Assembly (NCBI RefSeq): GCF_028823535.1
Contig: NZ_JAQIYM010000005.1
Location: forward strand, 124,001 to 188,000
Reading direction: 5' to 3'
DNA length: 64,000 nt
From: Pseudomonas serbica
Lineage (GTDB): Bacteria > Pseudomonadota > Gammaproteobacteria > Pseudomonadales > Pseudomonadaceae
Position 1 is the stretch's first letter; every line of letters starts with the position of its first letter. A program made the translations under genes and the position numbers. Below the pieces are notes generated by a model that was not told the DNA's origin, did not search any database, and saw nothing but the letters and a program-made list of their open reading frames with translations. Shown here piece after piece: positions 38,079 to 47,426 of the stretch.

Positions 38079-40148
38079 TTAGCCCTGACTGACCAGGGCC
38101 TCGACAGGTTCAATAGTATCGTTACGGATGACCGCACCGAACTGCTGCATCATTTGCTGGATGAACGGATCACCGTGGATCGACTCCTCGGCCTCGCGCT
38201 GACGGTCGGCACGGCGGCGCGAGGCCGCCTGGGCCGGGGTTTCCTGCTCAGGCTTGATCAGCTCCATGGTCAGGGTCAGGGTCCGCCCGTGATACTGGTT
38301 CAACGCTTCGTTGAGACGCCGCTGTTGAGTGGCGTTGAACAGGGCGCTGTGGGCCGGGTCCAGGTGCAGCAACCAGTTGTCGCCCTCGACGGCGATCAGC
38401 GTGCAGTTGGCGGCGATGCTGCCGGTCATGCCGGAGATCGGCAGATTCGGGAACAACTCCAGCCATTGCAGGGCCAGGCCGGTGGCAGGTGCCGCGGCAG
38501 GCTCAGGCTCCGGCTCTGCGGCCGGCTCGGCGGCGTGCTCGCTGGCCAACTCGTCGAGGTAGCTGTAGGCCGAGTCCATGTCAGGCTCGATGTAATCTTC
38601 GTCCAACGGTGGCTCGTCATCCAGGTCCATGCCCGGCGTACCGGCATCGACTTCGGCCACCGTCGGTTCAGGAATCGGCGCGGCAGCCCACTCCGGCGCG
38701 TCCGGCACCACGCTGTCCGGCGTCGGCAACGGCATCGGCGGCAACTCGGGCTGCTCGCTGGCGGTTTCCAGCACCGGCTCGACGGCGGGCTGCTGAACGA
38801 CTTCAGGCTCGACCGGATCATTCCACGGCAGGTCGACCACTGCTTCGACCACGACCGCCTCGACGACCGGCTCCGGCATCGGCTCGGGTTCCGGCTCGGG
38901 CACAACGACAGGAGCCGCTGGCGCAGGTGCCGGAGCCTGCGCCGTAACGGGCGCAGCGGCTACTGACGCAACGACCGGCGTGGCAGCCACTGGTTTGGCG
39001 GAATCAACCGTGGCCTGGCTGATCCCCACTGGCTTTAGCGGTTGCCTCGGCGCCTCCGCGGTGTCGGCAGGCCGGAAAGCCAGCATGCGCAACAGCACCA
39101 TTTCAAAGCCGCCACGAGGGTCCGGCGCCAGTGGCAGGTCGCGGCGGCCAATCAGCCCCATCTGGTAATAGAACTGCACGTCTTCGGCCGGCAGGGCCTG
39201 GGCCAGGGCCAAGACCCGGTCGCGGTCGCCATGACCGTTGTCGACGCCCTCAGGCAAGGCCTGGGCAATGGCGACACGGTGCAGCACGTTGAGGATTTCC
39301 GAGAGCACGCCGTTCCAGTCCGGGCCCTGTTCGGCCAGGTGGCGGACCGCTTCGAGCAGGGCCTTGGCGTCGCCTTCGATCAGCGCATGCAGCACGTCAT
39401 AGACCTGACCGTGATCGAGGGTGCCGAGCATCGCCCGCACGTCAGCGGCCATGACCTTGCCCTCACCGAAGGCGATCGCCTGGTCGGTGAGGCTCATGGC
39501 ATCGCGCATCGAACCGTCGGCGGCGCGACCGAGCAACCACAGCGCGTCGTCTTCGAACGGCACGTTCTCCACGCTCAGCACGTGGCTCAAATGCTCGACC
39601 ACCCGCTCCGGGGTCATGTTCTTCAGGGAGAACTGCAGGCAACGCGAGAGTATCGTTGCAGGAAGTTTCTGCGGGTCGGTGGTGGCCAGGATGAACTTGA
39701 CGTAGGGTGGCGGCTCTTCGAGGGTTTTCAACAGCGCATTGAAGGAATGGCTGGAAAGCATGTGCACTTCGTCGATCAGGTAGACCTTGAAGCGCCCACG
39801 GCTGGGGGCGTACTGCACGTTATCGAGCAGCTCGCGGGTGTCCTCGACCTTGGTGCGGCTGGCGGCGTCGATCTCGATCAGGTCGACGAAGCGGCCTTCA
39901 TCGATCTCGCGGCACACCGAACACTCGCCACAGGGCGTTGAAGTAATACCTGTTTCACAGTTCAGGCATTTGGCGATGATCCGCGCAATGGTGGTCTTGC
40001 CGACCCCGCGCGTACCGGTAAACAGGTACGCATGGTGCAGCCGCTGGCTGTCCAAGGCATTGATCAGAGCCTTGAGCACATGGGTCTGGCCGACCATTTC
40101 GCGGAACGAGCGCGGACGCCATTTACGTGCAAGAACCTGATAACTCAT
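38079..40148 (-). CDS. dnaX: DNA polymerase III subunit tau/gamma
   Basis: 689 residues. It has an AAA+ clamp-loader N-terminus with Walker A GTRGVGKTTIARI (about 45-57), a zinc module CLNCETGITSTPCGECSVC (64-82), Walker B region YLIDEVHML and sensor LATTDPQKLP. A long Pro/Ala/Glu-rich linker (about 400-560) precedes the C-terminal tau domain that contacts the polymerase and helicase. I found no A AAA AAG slippery site, so a gamma form by that E. coli mechanism is not evident. Confidence 0.96.
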   Translation of the reverse strand: MSYQVLARKWRPRSFREMVGQTHVLKALINALDSQRLHHAYLFTGTRGVGKTTIARIIAKCLNCETGITSTPCGECSVCREIDEGRFVDLIEIDAASRTKVEDTRELLDNVQYAPSRGRFKVYLIDEVHMLSSHSFNALLKTLEEPPPYVKFILATTDPQKLPATILSRCLQFSLKNMTPERVVEHLSHVLSVENVPFEDDALWLLGRAADGSMRDAMSLTDQAIAFGEGKVMAADVRAMLGTLDHGQVYDVLHALIEGDAKALLEAVRHLAEQGPDWNGVLSEILNVLHRVAIAQALPEGVDNGHGDRDRVLALAQALPAEDVQFYYQMGLIGRRDLPLAPDPRGGFEMVLLRMLAFRPADTAEAPRQPLKPVGISQATVDSAKPVAATPVVASVAAAPVTAQAPAPAPAAPVVVPEPEPEPMPEPVVEAVVVEAVVDLPWNDPVEPEVVQQPAVEPVLETASEQPELPPMPLPTPDSVVPDAPEWAAAPIPEPTVAEVDAGTPGMDLDDEPPLDEDYIEPDMDSAYSYLDELASEHAAEPAAEPEPEPAAAPATGLALQWLELFPNLPISGMTGSIAANCTLIAVEGDNWLLHLDPAHSALFNATQQRRLNEALNQYHGRTLTLTMELIKPEQETPAQAASRRRADRQREAEESIHGDPFIQQMMQQFGAVIRNDTIEPVEALVSQG

Positions 40149-40271
40149 CGAAAACCGTCGCAGCGAAGGAAGCAGAAGCGGCTAATGCTAGCGGAGCAAG
40201 GCACAAATTGCATCCGGTGCGCTCGTCTAATCTGGCTAAGCTGCACTTTGGCAGGATTTATCGGAGCGTTT

Positions 40272-41024
40272 ATGCGGCTGGCCTTGGGGGCACTGCTGTT
40301 GATCAGCCTGGACGGGGCGGCCGCTGACGCGCCGTTGCGCTTCGTTATACCTGACAGTTGGGCCATGCCGATGGTGCAACTCGAACGTGGGCGGCCGACC
40401 CAGGGCATCCTGTATGACGTGATGCTCAGCCTCGCCACCCAGGTCGGTGTACCGGCGCAGTTTCACGTCTTGCCCCGCGGCCGGGTGCAGAACGCTATGG
40501 AGCATGGTGAGGTCGACATTCGCTGCTACGCCGCGCAGTCATGGACGCCGAACCAGTCCGGCGACTATATCTGGAGCATTCCGCTCTGGACTCAACCCGA
40601 CCTGCTGGTCAGCCTGCCTGGCGCCACGACGTCAGTGACCCCGACCCAATTGGCGCATCAATCGATCGGCACGGTCCTCGGCTACAGCTACCCGACCCTG
40701 CAACCGCTGTTCGACGCCAACCGGCTGCATCGCGACGATGCCCGCAACCAGGAACAGGTGCTGGAAAAGCTGCAGGCCGGACGCAACCGTTATGCGGTCA
40801 GCAACCAATGGACCCTGGACTGGTTCAACCAGCGATTGCTACCGCAGCAGCAACTGCAAAGCGTGGCTCTCTTGCAGGAGCAAAAGGTCGGCTGTTATGT
40901 GCGCAACGATCCCAAGGTGCCGGTGCAGCGCATCCTGCGCACGTTGCTACGCATGAAGATGTCAGGGGAGATCGATGACATCATTCGGCTCTACATTGGC
41001 GACAAGGCTGAAGCCGCGCCGTGA
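40272..41024 (+). CDS. periplasmic solute-binding-like protein (SBP family 3)
   Basis: 250 residues with a signal-like N-terminus (MRLALGALLLISLDGAAA) and the layout of amino-acid-type binding proteins: RGRPTQGILYDVMLSLA, the central VDIRCYAAQSW, and a hinge near QSIGTVLGYSYP. No transporter genes are nearby, so it may be an orphan or sensory binding protein. GGAG lies 5 bases before ATG 40272. Its 3' end overlaps the convergent GGDEF-EAL gene by 34 bases. Confidence 0.8.
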   Translation: MRLALGALLLISLDGAAADAPLRFVIPDSWAMPMVQLERGRPTQGILYDVMLSLATQVGVPAQFHVLPRGRVQNAMEHGEVDIRCYAAQSWTPNQSGDYIWSIPLWTQPDLLVSLPGATTSVTPTQLAHQSIGTVLGYSYPTLQPLFDANRLHRDDARNQEQVLEKLQAGRNRYAVSNQWTLDWFNQRLLPQQQLQSVALLQEQKVGCYVRNDPKVPVQRILRTLLRMKMSGEIDDIIRLYIGDKAEAAP

Positions 41025-42727
41025 CCGCAGGCGGTCGCATCCGCCACCCGCCATTGCGCTGGCGTGACAAAACCCGCGACCCAGCCCGGCACGTCGACAG
41101 CGGGCATCGGCTGCGCGATGAAACTCCCCTGGGCCACCTCGCAGCCCAGGCGCAACAGCAACTTGCCGTGCTCGATACTTTCCACCCCCTCGGCGATCAC
41201 CTGGCGGCCAAATGCCCGGGCCAGACCGATCACAGCAGTGGTCAACGCCAGGTCATCGCCGTCGTGAAGAATGTCGCGCACAAAGGACTTGTCGATCTTG
41301 ATGGTCTGGGTGCGCAGGCGTTTGAGGTAACTCAGGGATGAGTAACCGGTGCCAAAATCCCCCAGGGAAAACTGCACCCCCAGCGCCTGGCAGGCCTGCA
41401 GGCACGCACTGACATGCTGGATGTTCTCGATCGCCACCGACTCGACGATCTCCAGGTCAAGGCGCTGCGGTGCGACCCGCTCGTGCCGCGCCAACAGGTT
41501 CTTGAGCCGCTCGACGAAATCCGCCCGCTGAAAATGCCGCGCCGCAATATTGATGCTCACCGGCCAGTCATGGCCGGCTTGCTGCCAATGATCGAGTTGG
41601 GCCAACACTCGGTCCAGTACCCATTCACCGATATCGATGATCAGGTCTGTTTCTTCCACCTGGGGCAAAAAATCCCGCGCGGGGACCAGGCCGTTTTGCG
41701 GGTGCTCCCAGCGCAGTGCGGCCTCCAAGCCGACGACCCGGCCGTGGCGCATGTCGACCCTGGGCTGGTAATGCACGCGCAATTCGCCGGTCACCAGCGC
41801 CTGGCGTACCCGCTCGACCGTCTCATGGGTGGCCTGGACTTGGCGGTCGCGGATCACGTCGAACAAATGAAAGCGCTTGCGACCGCTCTGCTTGGCCACA
41901 TACATGGCCTGATCGGCATGCCGCAGCAGGGTTCCGGCATCTTCGTCATCGTCAGGAAACAGCGTGACGCCAATGCTGGCAAACACGTTGATGTCCTTAC
42001 CGTGCAGCGAATACGGCACCGATATGGCCCCCAGCACCCGGCTCAGCGTGGCCCGCAATTGCGGCAGGTCTTGCACATGACGCAATACCAGAACGAACTC
42101 ATCGCCGGCCAGCCGCGCGACCACGTCCTCGCCACGCACAATGTTGCGCAGGCGCTTGGCCACCTCCACCAGTAAAAGATCGCCAGTGGCATGACCGTAG
42201 CCATCATTGACCGCCTTGAAGCCGTCGAGGTCGAGCATGCAAACCGCCAGCGGTATGCTCTCCTGCCGGGAGAACTCCAGCGCCTGGTCCAGCAGATCCG
42301 AGAGAAAGGCACGATTGGGTAGCCCGGTGAGCACGTCATGGCCGACCCGCCATTGCAGGGAATGCAGGAGCTGACGTTTTTCACTGATGTCGAAACGAAT
42401 CGACAGGTACCGCTCGACCCGCCCGGTGGCCGTATCGATCACCGGCACCATGGTGCTTTCGACCCAATACAGGCTGCCATCCTTGGCACGGTTGCAGATC
42501 TCGCCCTTCCAGATATGACCCAGGGCGATGGTGCGCCACATCTCGACGAAGAATTCAGTGGCGTGCATGCCAGAGTTGAGCATGCGATGGTTTTGCCCAA
42601 GCAACTCCTCACGGCTGTAGCCGGACACCGCGCAAAACTGGTCATTGACGTGAGTGATCCGGCCGCTCAGATCAGTCTCGGAAAAAATCGCGGCGGCATC
42701 CACCGCCCTGCGGTACTTCTCATCCAT
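40991..42727 (-). CDS. PAS-GGDEF-EAL signalling protein with degenerate EAL
   Basis: 578 residues: PAS/PAC (about 8-120; FCAVSGYSREELLGQNHRML), GGDEF (about 125-290) with active-site variant RLAGDEF near 207, and EAL (about 305-555). AGDEF can be active in diguanylate cyclases. In the EAL domain the signature reads GLEAALRW (EAL changed to EAA), the ETE-type motif reads LEIVES, and the DDFGTG metal motif reads LGDFGTGYSSL, losing one Asp. Phosphodiesterase activity is therefore doubtful, while synthesis or binding of c-di-GMP is possible. It has no membrane segment. Confidence 0.92.
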   Translation of the reverse strand: MDEKYRRAVDAAAIFSETDLSGRITHVNDQFCAVSGYSREELLGQNHRMLNSGMHATEFFVEMWRTIALGHIWKGEICNRAKDGSLYWVESTMVPVIDTATGRVERYLSIRFDISEKRQLLHSLQWRVGHDVLTGLPNRAFLSDLLDQALEFSRQESIPLAVCMLDLDGFKAVNDGYGHATGDLLLVEVAKRLRNIVRGEDVVARLAGDEFVLVLRHVQDLPQLRATLSRVLGAISVPYSLHGKDINVFASIGVTLFPDDDEDAGTLLRHADQAMYVAKQSGRKRFHLFDVIRDRQVQATHETVERVRQALVTGELRVHYQPRVDMRHGRVVGLEAALRWEHPQNGLVPARDFLPQVEETDLIIDIGEWVLDRVLAQLDHWQQAGHDWPVSINIAARHFQRADFVERLKNLLARHERVAPQRLDLEIVESVAIENIQHVSACLQACQALGVQFSLGDFGTGYSSLSYLKRLRTQTIKIDKSFVRDILHDGDDLALTTAVIGLARAFGRQVIAEGVESIEHGKLLLRLGCEVAQGSFIAQPMPAVDVPGWVAGFVTPAQWRVADATACGHGAASALSPM

Positions 42728-43008
42728 GAGTCAGGCTCGCTGTCGCTGGCGGTGGAACCCGTTCAAGGCAGCAACACCGATGCTGGTAATATTCTGCAAG
42801 GCTTCAAGTAGTTCTCGCCACCTTGCGTGAACGCGCAATAGTGGCTTTTTCATATCGTTCCATAATCTGAAACAAGCTCACTCAATGTCGCGCTTGACCG
42901 GCAATTCTACGAAATGCATCACATTTTGCAAAGCGAGGTGATGGATCATGCAGTTGTCTAATGCCAAAATCTGTCGTTAAGTTCTTGATTCTAAATGGGA
43001 ATTGAGCG

Positions 43009-43323
43009 ATGCACATTTCAAGTTTGGGTCCAGCCATCCGGCGGTACCGCAAGGTCGCGGGGCTTACTCAGGCTGAACTAGGCGAAAAAACCGGTTTTGA
43101 CCCCAAAACCATCAGCCGCTTCGAAACCGGCACCTATACCCCCAGCGTGGACGCACTGTTCATGTTTGCCAATGTGCTGGGGGTGAAGCTGAAAGCCTTC
43201 TTCGCCGACCTGGGCGATGAGGATGAACAGCGGGCGTATCTATTCGATGTCATACATAAAGCCCCCCCAAAGGATCTGGGAAAGCTGATTGCAGCGGTTG
43301 ACCAGGCCTTGTCCAAGCCTTAG
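43009..43323 (+). CDS. XRE-family helix-turn-helix regulator
   Basis: 104 residues with an N-terminal HTH_3 domain (IRRYRKVAGLTQAELGEKTGFDPKTISRFETG split over residues 10-41) and a short C-terminal region (residues 70-104) with no recognised ligand domain. It is a single gene followed by its own terminator, with 281 bp upstream that hold no gene. Target unknown. Confidence 0.85.
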   Translation: MHISSLGPAIRRYRKVAGLTQAELGEKTGFDPKTISRFETGTYTPSVDALFMFANVLGVKLKAFFADLGDEDEQRAYLFDVIHKAPPKDLGKLIAAVDQALSKP

Positions 43324-43335
43324 AGCCAGTAAAGA

Positions 43336-43381
43336 AAAAAGGAGACCGGCGTGTCGCGCTCGACAGGTCGCCCTCCTTTTT
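43336..43381 (+). terminator. terminator after the XRE gene
   Basis: AAAAAGGAG (43336-43344) pairs with CTCCTTTTT (43373-43381) around a GC-rich inner stem, 12 bases after the stop. Confidence 0.65.
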
Positions 43382-43497
43382 CATGTCGCCGGTAAATCGC
43401 GGACGACAAGAAACCGCGATGGGCAGATGCCATGGCAGCAAATGAAAAATGGTTTATGGCAGATGACGCGAGAGAGGGTCTCGCGGTTCGTTAAGGT

Positions 43498-43607
43498 GGT
43501 AACCCCACCAGCCACACCCCGGCACACAATGTCACCGCTGCGGCTGCTCCCTTCCAGGCCTGACCGGGTTCACGGCTGATCGTTGCGGGGGGACCGATGG
43601 GGTCACC
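43498..43607 (-). ncRNA. ffs: signal recognition particle 4.5S RNA
   Basis: Read on the minus strand it ends with the conserved SRP tip GGTCAGGCCTGGAAGGGAGC then AGCCGCAGCGG. The termini GGTGACCCCA and TGGGGTTACC pair to close the long hairpin. The core matches the E. coli 4.5S tip (GGTCAGGTCCGGAAGGAAGCAGCC) closely. It binds Ffh for co-translational membrane targeting. Ends are set by the terminal helix and may be off by a few bases. Confidence 0.93.
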
Positions 43608-43639
43608 ATAACGACGCTCACCTGACGGCGAGCCGCGCC

Positions 43640-43667
43640 ATTGTACCTATCTGAGACGAAGTTACAA
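43640..43667 (-). promoter_or_regulatory. sigma-70 promoter of ffs
   Basis: On the minus strand TTGTAA (43667-43662), a 16-bp spacer and TACAAT (43645-43640). The -10 lies 32 bases before the mature RNA, so the transcript probably has a short 5' leader that is removed, as in E. coli. Confidence 0.75.
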
Positions 43668-43777
43668 CCGTTCGAGCGGATTAAAAAATATGAGCTGCTT
43701 CAAGGACATGCAATGGGCTTGAAAATCTCGTAGTGGGTTGGCCGGCGGACCTGATCGTGATCTGTACGCATCCCCCT

Positions 43778-43875
43778 GTAGGAGCTGGCTTGCCAGCGAA
43801 GGTCGTCAACGATAACGCGTGTTAACTGGTTCACCGCACCGCTCTTGCGTTATTCGCCGGCAAGCCAGCGCCTAC
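43778..43875. repeat. diverged REPIN between ffs and the DUF1989 gene
   Basis: GTAGGAGCTGGCTTGCCAGCGAAGG at 43778-43802 (left arm) and TTCGCCGGCAAGCCAGCGCCTAC at 43853-43875 (right arm), about 50 bp apart. The right arm contains the TAG stop of the minus-strand DUF1989 gene. Confidence 0.85.
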
Positions 43876-44723
43876 ATTTCCCAATCCGCCTTGGCAATCT
43901 GCAACCCATGCAACCCCTTGTACGACGCTCGCTCTGGCTGACTCCAGCCTTCGAGCAACGCATCGTCCAGTCGATAGACCTCCACCCCCAGCGGCCTACA
44001 CACGCTCAGCGGGTCCTGGGCATCCGGCCCCCACATGGCCAGCGACAGATCACCACCCGGGCAGGTCGACAAGGCACAGAGCAAATCAATCTCGGCGAAG
44101 AACTCCAGGTAATCGCCCTTCTGCGCCGGACAGGCCTTCATGAAGTACATGTCGTCATGATTGAGCCCCGTGCACTGGAAAATGTTCAGCACGTCATGCA
44201 CGTCGAATTCAGTCAAGCCGTGGGGCAGTACCGCGCGGGTCAGGTTGGAATGACAGTGATGATGGAAGTCCTCGCCGGTGAGCATTTTGTTCACATAGGG
44301 ATCACAGCGGGTACCCAGCAAGTCGTGCAGGCGCCCGCCATGCTCATCGATACCGTACGCGGCGAGGCTGTCATCGGTAATGGTCACCAGCGGCCGCAAA
44401 AAAGGCAGATTCGACCAGAGTCGGTCGTGGGTGCTGACATGCGCGCCCTGCAATTGCCGGGTCCGCGCTGCCCACAAGCGTTCGCGCGGATCGTTGGCAT
44501 TCCAGACATTGAAATCCCCCACTTGCGGCCCGACCGGCGTGGTGATGCGAAACACATGCCCAGCCGGGACCTTCCAGGCACGGCCGGTGCGAATCGGCAC
44601 TTCGAACGACTCGATCAGGGTGCGCCCGTCCTTCGCGTCGCGAACCCGCTCGTAGAAGGCCTTGTCCACCTGCAAGGCCGAGCCTTTGCTGACTTGATAG
44701 GCCGCCGGATAGTCTTTGTACAT
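43872..44723 (-). CDS. DUF1989 (urea carboxylase-associated type) protein
   Basis: 283 residues of the DUF1989 family. Seen: RTGRAWKVPAGHVFRITTP, QVGDFNVWNA, the Cys/His-rich DPYVNKMLTGEDFHHHCHSN, GLTEFDVHDVLNIF and CPAQKGDYLEFFAEIDLL. Some members (UAAP/CgdAB) act as carboxyguanidine deiminases beside urea carboxylase, but those work as pairs and no urea or guanidine genes are here. ATG 44723 has GAGGA 8 bases upstream. The stop codon lies in a REP arm. It is probably co-transcribed with, and controlled by, the GntR gene 15 bases upstream. Confidence 0.85.
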   Translation of the reverse strand: MYKDYPAAYQVSKGSALQVDKAFYERVRDAKDGRTLIESFEVPIRTGRAWKVPAGHVFRITTPVGPQVGDFNVWNANDPRERLWAARTRQLQGAHVSTHDRLWSNLPFLRPLVTITDDSLAAYGIDEHGGRLHDLLGTRCDPYVNKMLTGEDFHHHCHSNLTRAVLPHGLTEFDVHDVLNIFQCTGLNHDDMYFMKACPAQKGDYLEFFAEIDLLCALSTCPGGDLSLAMWGPDAQDPLSVCRPLGVEVYRLDDALLEGWSQPERASYKGLHGLQIAKADWEM

Positions 44724-44738
44724 GGCACAGTTCCTCAA

Positions 44739-45392
44739 TCAGTGATGGGAAGCAGGGGCAAGCATTTGCAACAGCAAGTGTTCGGAATCGTCGAGATACA
44801 GGTTCATGGCCTCTGCGGCCCCACGCCGGTCACCCTCAGCGAGCAACTCATGGATCTGCCGATCGCGAGCCAGCCAGGGCGCCTGGAAACGTGATTCATC
44901 GGGGGCGGTGCAGAACACCAGGCGCAACTGCGCGACGACGTTGGTGAAGAACTCGTCAAACAACGTACTGTGTAACAGCCCGACGATATGCTGGTGAAAG
45001 GCCAGGCCATGGGTGCCGACGGCGCGCCAGTCCTCGCGCTCCCGGGCCAACTCGGCGGCCTCCAGGGCCTGGCGCATGCGGTCGGACTGGCACTCGCGCA
45101 GGGGCCGAGCGGTACTGATAGCCTGCAACTCGAGCGTGCGGCGAACCTGGAACAGGTCTCGCACATCCTCGATCCCCAACCGGCGAACCATCACTCCCTT
45201 GTTGCGCACATAGCGGGTCAGCCCCTCCTGCCCCAAGCGATGCAGGGCCTCGCGAATGGTGTTGCGCGAAGCGTTGTAGGCGGTCACCAGATCGCTTTCC
45301 ACCAAGGCCATGCCCGGCAGCAAGCGCCCACCAATGATGTCGCCTCGTAACTCCAGAGTGATCTGATCGGCCAGTGACAGTCCGCTGCTCAT
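44739..45392 (-). CDS. GntR-family regulator (FadR/FCD type)
   Basis: 217 residues: an N-terminal winged helix (VESDLVTAYNASRNTIREALHRLGQEGL, residues about 30-57 in parts) and an all-helical FCD ligand domain with metal-type ligands in FHQHIVGLLH and further His residues. It is upstream of the DUF1989 gene in the same direction, so it is likely its local regulator, responding to a small organic acid or nitrogen compound. Effector unknown. Confidence 0.88.
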   Translation of the reverse strand: MSSGLSLADQITLELRGDIIGGRLLPGMALVESDLVTAYNASRNTIREALHRLGQEGLTRYVRNKGVMVRRLGIEDVRDLFQVRRTLELQAISTARPLRECQSDRMRQALEAAELAREREDWRAVGTHGLAFHQHIVGLLHSTLFDEFFTNVVAQLRLVFCTAPDESRFQAPWLARDRQIHELLAEGDRRGAAEAMNLYLDDSEHLLLQMLAPASHH

Positions 45393-45567
45393 GCCTCATT
45401 ACCTCGGATTGTTCAACAATCGGTAAAGAATGAGTAATCACTATTCGTGCCATATTTCATTGGCGTTTGGATCAAGTTCGACGCATCTGCATGCTTTTTA
45501 GAAATAGAAGTACAGTCACCATCCAATTTTCATTGGTTAATATGGCGCATTGATGTGGAGATATCAG

Positions 45568-46140
45568 ATGCGTTACTCGCAGGACCATAAAGCCCAGACC
45601 AACAAACGCATCATCAAGGAAGCTTCCGTGCGCTTTCGCCGAGACGGCATTGGTGCGACCGGCCTGCAGCCCCTGATGAAAGCGCTGGGCTTGACCCACG
45701 GAGGCTTTTACTCACACTTCAAGTCCAAGGATGAACTGGTGGAAAAAGCGTTACAGGCCGCCGGGGATGAAGTGGACGTCCGATGCGCCGAGCTGTTCGC
45801 CCAGGACCGTCCGCTGGAGGCGTTCATCAATGCCTATCTGTCCGAATGGCACCAGACTTCGCCCCACGAAGGCTGCCCGCTGCCGACCATGTCGTCGGAA
45901 CTCGGCCTGCGCGGCCAGCCGAGCCCGACTTCAGACGCGGTACTCCAGGCACGACTGCGCCAGATTCAAGGCACGCTCGAGGGTGAAAACACCGAGCACC
46001 GCAGCATCGTCATCATGTCCACACTGATCGGCGCGCTGTTGCTATCGCGCAGCGTCGAGAACCCCGAACTGGCCGCCGAGATTCTCGAGGTGACACGCAC
46101 CTGGCTCAATCTGTCCGGGACTAGCCAACCCAGCGCTTGA
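45568..46140 (+). CDS. TetR-family regulator
   Basis: 190 residues with a TetR N-terminal HTH (IIKEASVRFRRDGI, GLTHGGFYSHFKSKDEL, residues about 13-55) and a C-terminal domain with SPHEGCPLPTMSSEL, as in the TetR_C group near AcrR/NemR-like regulators. ATG 45568 has GGAG 7 bases upstream. It converges on, and overlaps by 20 bases, the FabF-like gene, so antisense interference is possible. Confidence 0.88.
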   Translation: MRYSQDHKAQTNKRIIKEASVRFRRDGIGATGLQPLMKALGLTHGGFYSHFKSKDELVEKALQAAGDEVDVRCAELFAQDRPLEAFINAYLSEWHQTSPHEGCPLPTMSSELGLRGQPSPTSDAVLQARLRQIQGTLEGENTEHRSIVIMSTLIGALLLSRSVENPELAAEILEVTRTWLNLSGTSQPSA

Positions 46141-47395
46141 ACAGCACGCTGGCGTTGACCCCGCCAAACCCGAAACCGTTGGACAGCGCGTACTCGATCG
46201 CCATCGGTCGAGCCTGGCCATGGACAATGTCCACGCCCTCGGAAGCCGGGTCCGGGTTATCGAAATTGAGGGTCGCCGGCACGATCTGATCGCGGATCGC
46301 CAGCAGCGTGAAAATGGCTTCGATGCCACCGGCGGCACCGAGCAAGTGCCCGGTGGCCGATTTGGTCGATGTCACCGCAATGCCGTTGTTCGCACCGAAC
46401 AGTGCCTTGATGGCAGCCAACTCACCCAGGTCGCCCACTGGCGTCGAAGTAGCGTGCGCATTCAGGTGCTGAACCTGCTCCGGCGAGATTCCTGCCTGCG
46501 CCAATGCCAATGACATGGCGCGACGAGCGCCACTGCCATCCTCAGGCCCCGCGGTCAGGTGATAGGCGTCAGCACTGGTGCCATAGCCGACCACTTCTGC
46601 CAGGGGCTGAGCGCCCCGGGCCAAGGCATGTTCCAGGGACTCAACCACCAGCAGGCCCGAACCCTCGCCCATGACAAAGCCATCGCGGTCCCGATCGAAC
46701 GGTCGCGAGGCGCGCTCCGGGGTGTCGTTGAACGCGCTGGACAAGGCACGCGCCGCCGCAAAGCCGGCCAGGCTGACCCGATCGATCGCCGCCTCCGCCC
46801 CGCCACACACCGCAATATCCGCCTCGCCGCAACGAATCAGCCGCACCGCATCGCCAATGGCCTGGACGCCGGCCGCACAGGCCGTGACCGGCGCACCCAG
46901 CGGGCCCTTGAACCCATGCTGGATCGACACATGACCCGCCGCCAGGTTGACCAGGAACGAAGGAATGGTGAACGGCGACAAACGTCGCGGCCCGCGGCTG
47001 TCCGTGGTGCGCACCGCATCGGCAATCGCGCCGAAACCACCGACGCCGGAACCGATGATGGTGGCCGTGCGCTCCTGGGCCTCGACGGTTTGCGCCTGCC
47101 AACCCGCTTGCTCGATAGCCTGGCGCGCCGCCTCCATGGCAAACAGGATGAACCGATCCATCTTCTTCTGTTCTTTGGGCGCAGTAGCCCGATCAGGGTC
47201 GAAACCCGCCTCAGGATCCTCTGCCAGCGTCGGCACGGCCCCGCCGACACTGGTCGGCAGATCCGCCACCACCTCGGCTGGCAAGTTGCGCAGCCCTGAA
47301 CGCCCGGCCAACAGCCGCGCCCAGACCGCTTCGACGCCGCTACCCAGGGGAGACACCAGCCCCATGCCTGTCACTACCACTCGACGATCACTCAT
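46121..47395 (-). CDS. FabF-type beta-ketoacyl-ACP synthase (FabF2-like)
   Basis: 424 residues of KAS II. The Cys-His-His triad is in VTACAAGVQAIG (Cys about 173), NAHATSTPVGD and KSATGHLLGAAG, and NGFGFGGVNAS is near the end. It extends acyl-ACP with malonyl-ACP. It stands outside the main fab cluster and beside a TetR gene and an SDR gene, similar to PAO1 fabF2 (PA1373), an auxiliary copy. It may serve a special fatty acyl chain. Start ATG 47395. Confidence 0.9.
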   Translation of the reverse strand: MSDRRVVVTGMGLVSPLGSGVEAVWARLLAGRSGLRNLPAEVVADLPTSVGGAVPTLAEDPEAGFDPDRATAPKEQKKMDRFILFAMEAARQAIEQAGWQAQTVEAQERTATIIGSGVGGFGAIADAVRTTDSRGPRRLSPFTIPSFLVNLAAGHVSIQHGFKGPLGAPVTACAAGVQAIGDAVRLIRCGEADIAVCGGAEAAIDRVSLAGFAAARALSSAFNDTPERASRPFDRDRDGFVMGEGSGLLVVESLEHALARGAQPLAEVVGYGTSADAYHLTAGPEDGSGARRAMSLALAQAGISPEQVQHLNAHATSTPVGDLGELAAIKALFGANNGIAVTSTKSATGHLLGAAGGIEAIFTLLAIRDQIVPATLNFDNPDPASEGVDIVHGQARPMAIEYALSNGFGFGGVNASVLFKRWVG

Positions 47396-47426
47396 ACCGC
47401 AACCACCTCATACCGGTTCGCCCGCG

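Noticed and set aside
38079..40148. Programmed frameshift in dnaX to make gamma
   Set aside because: No A AAA AAG slippery heptamer was seen on the coding strand.
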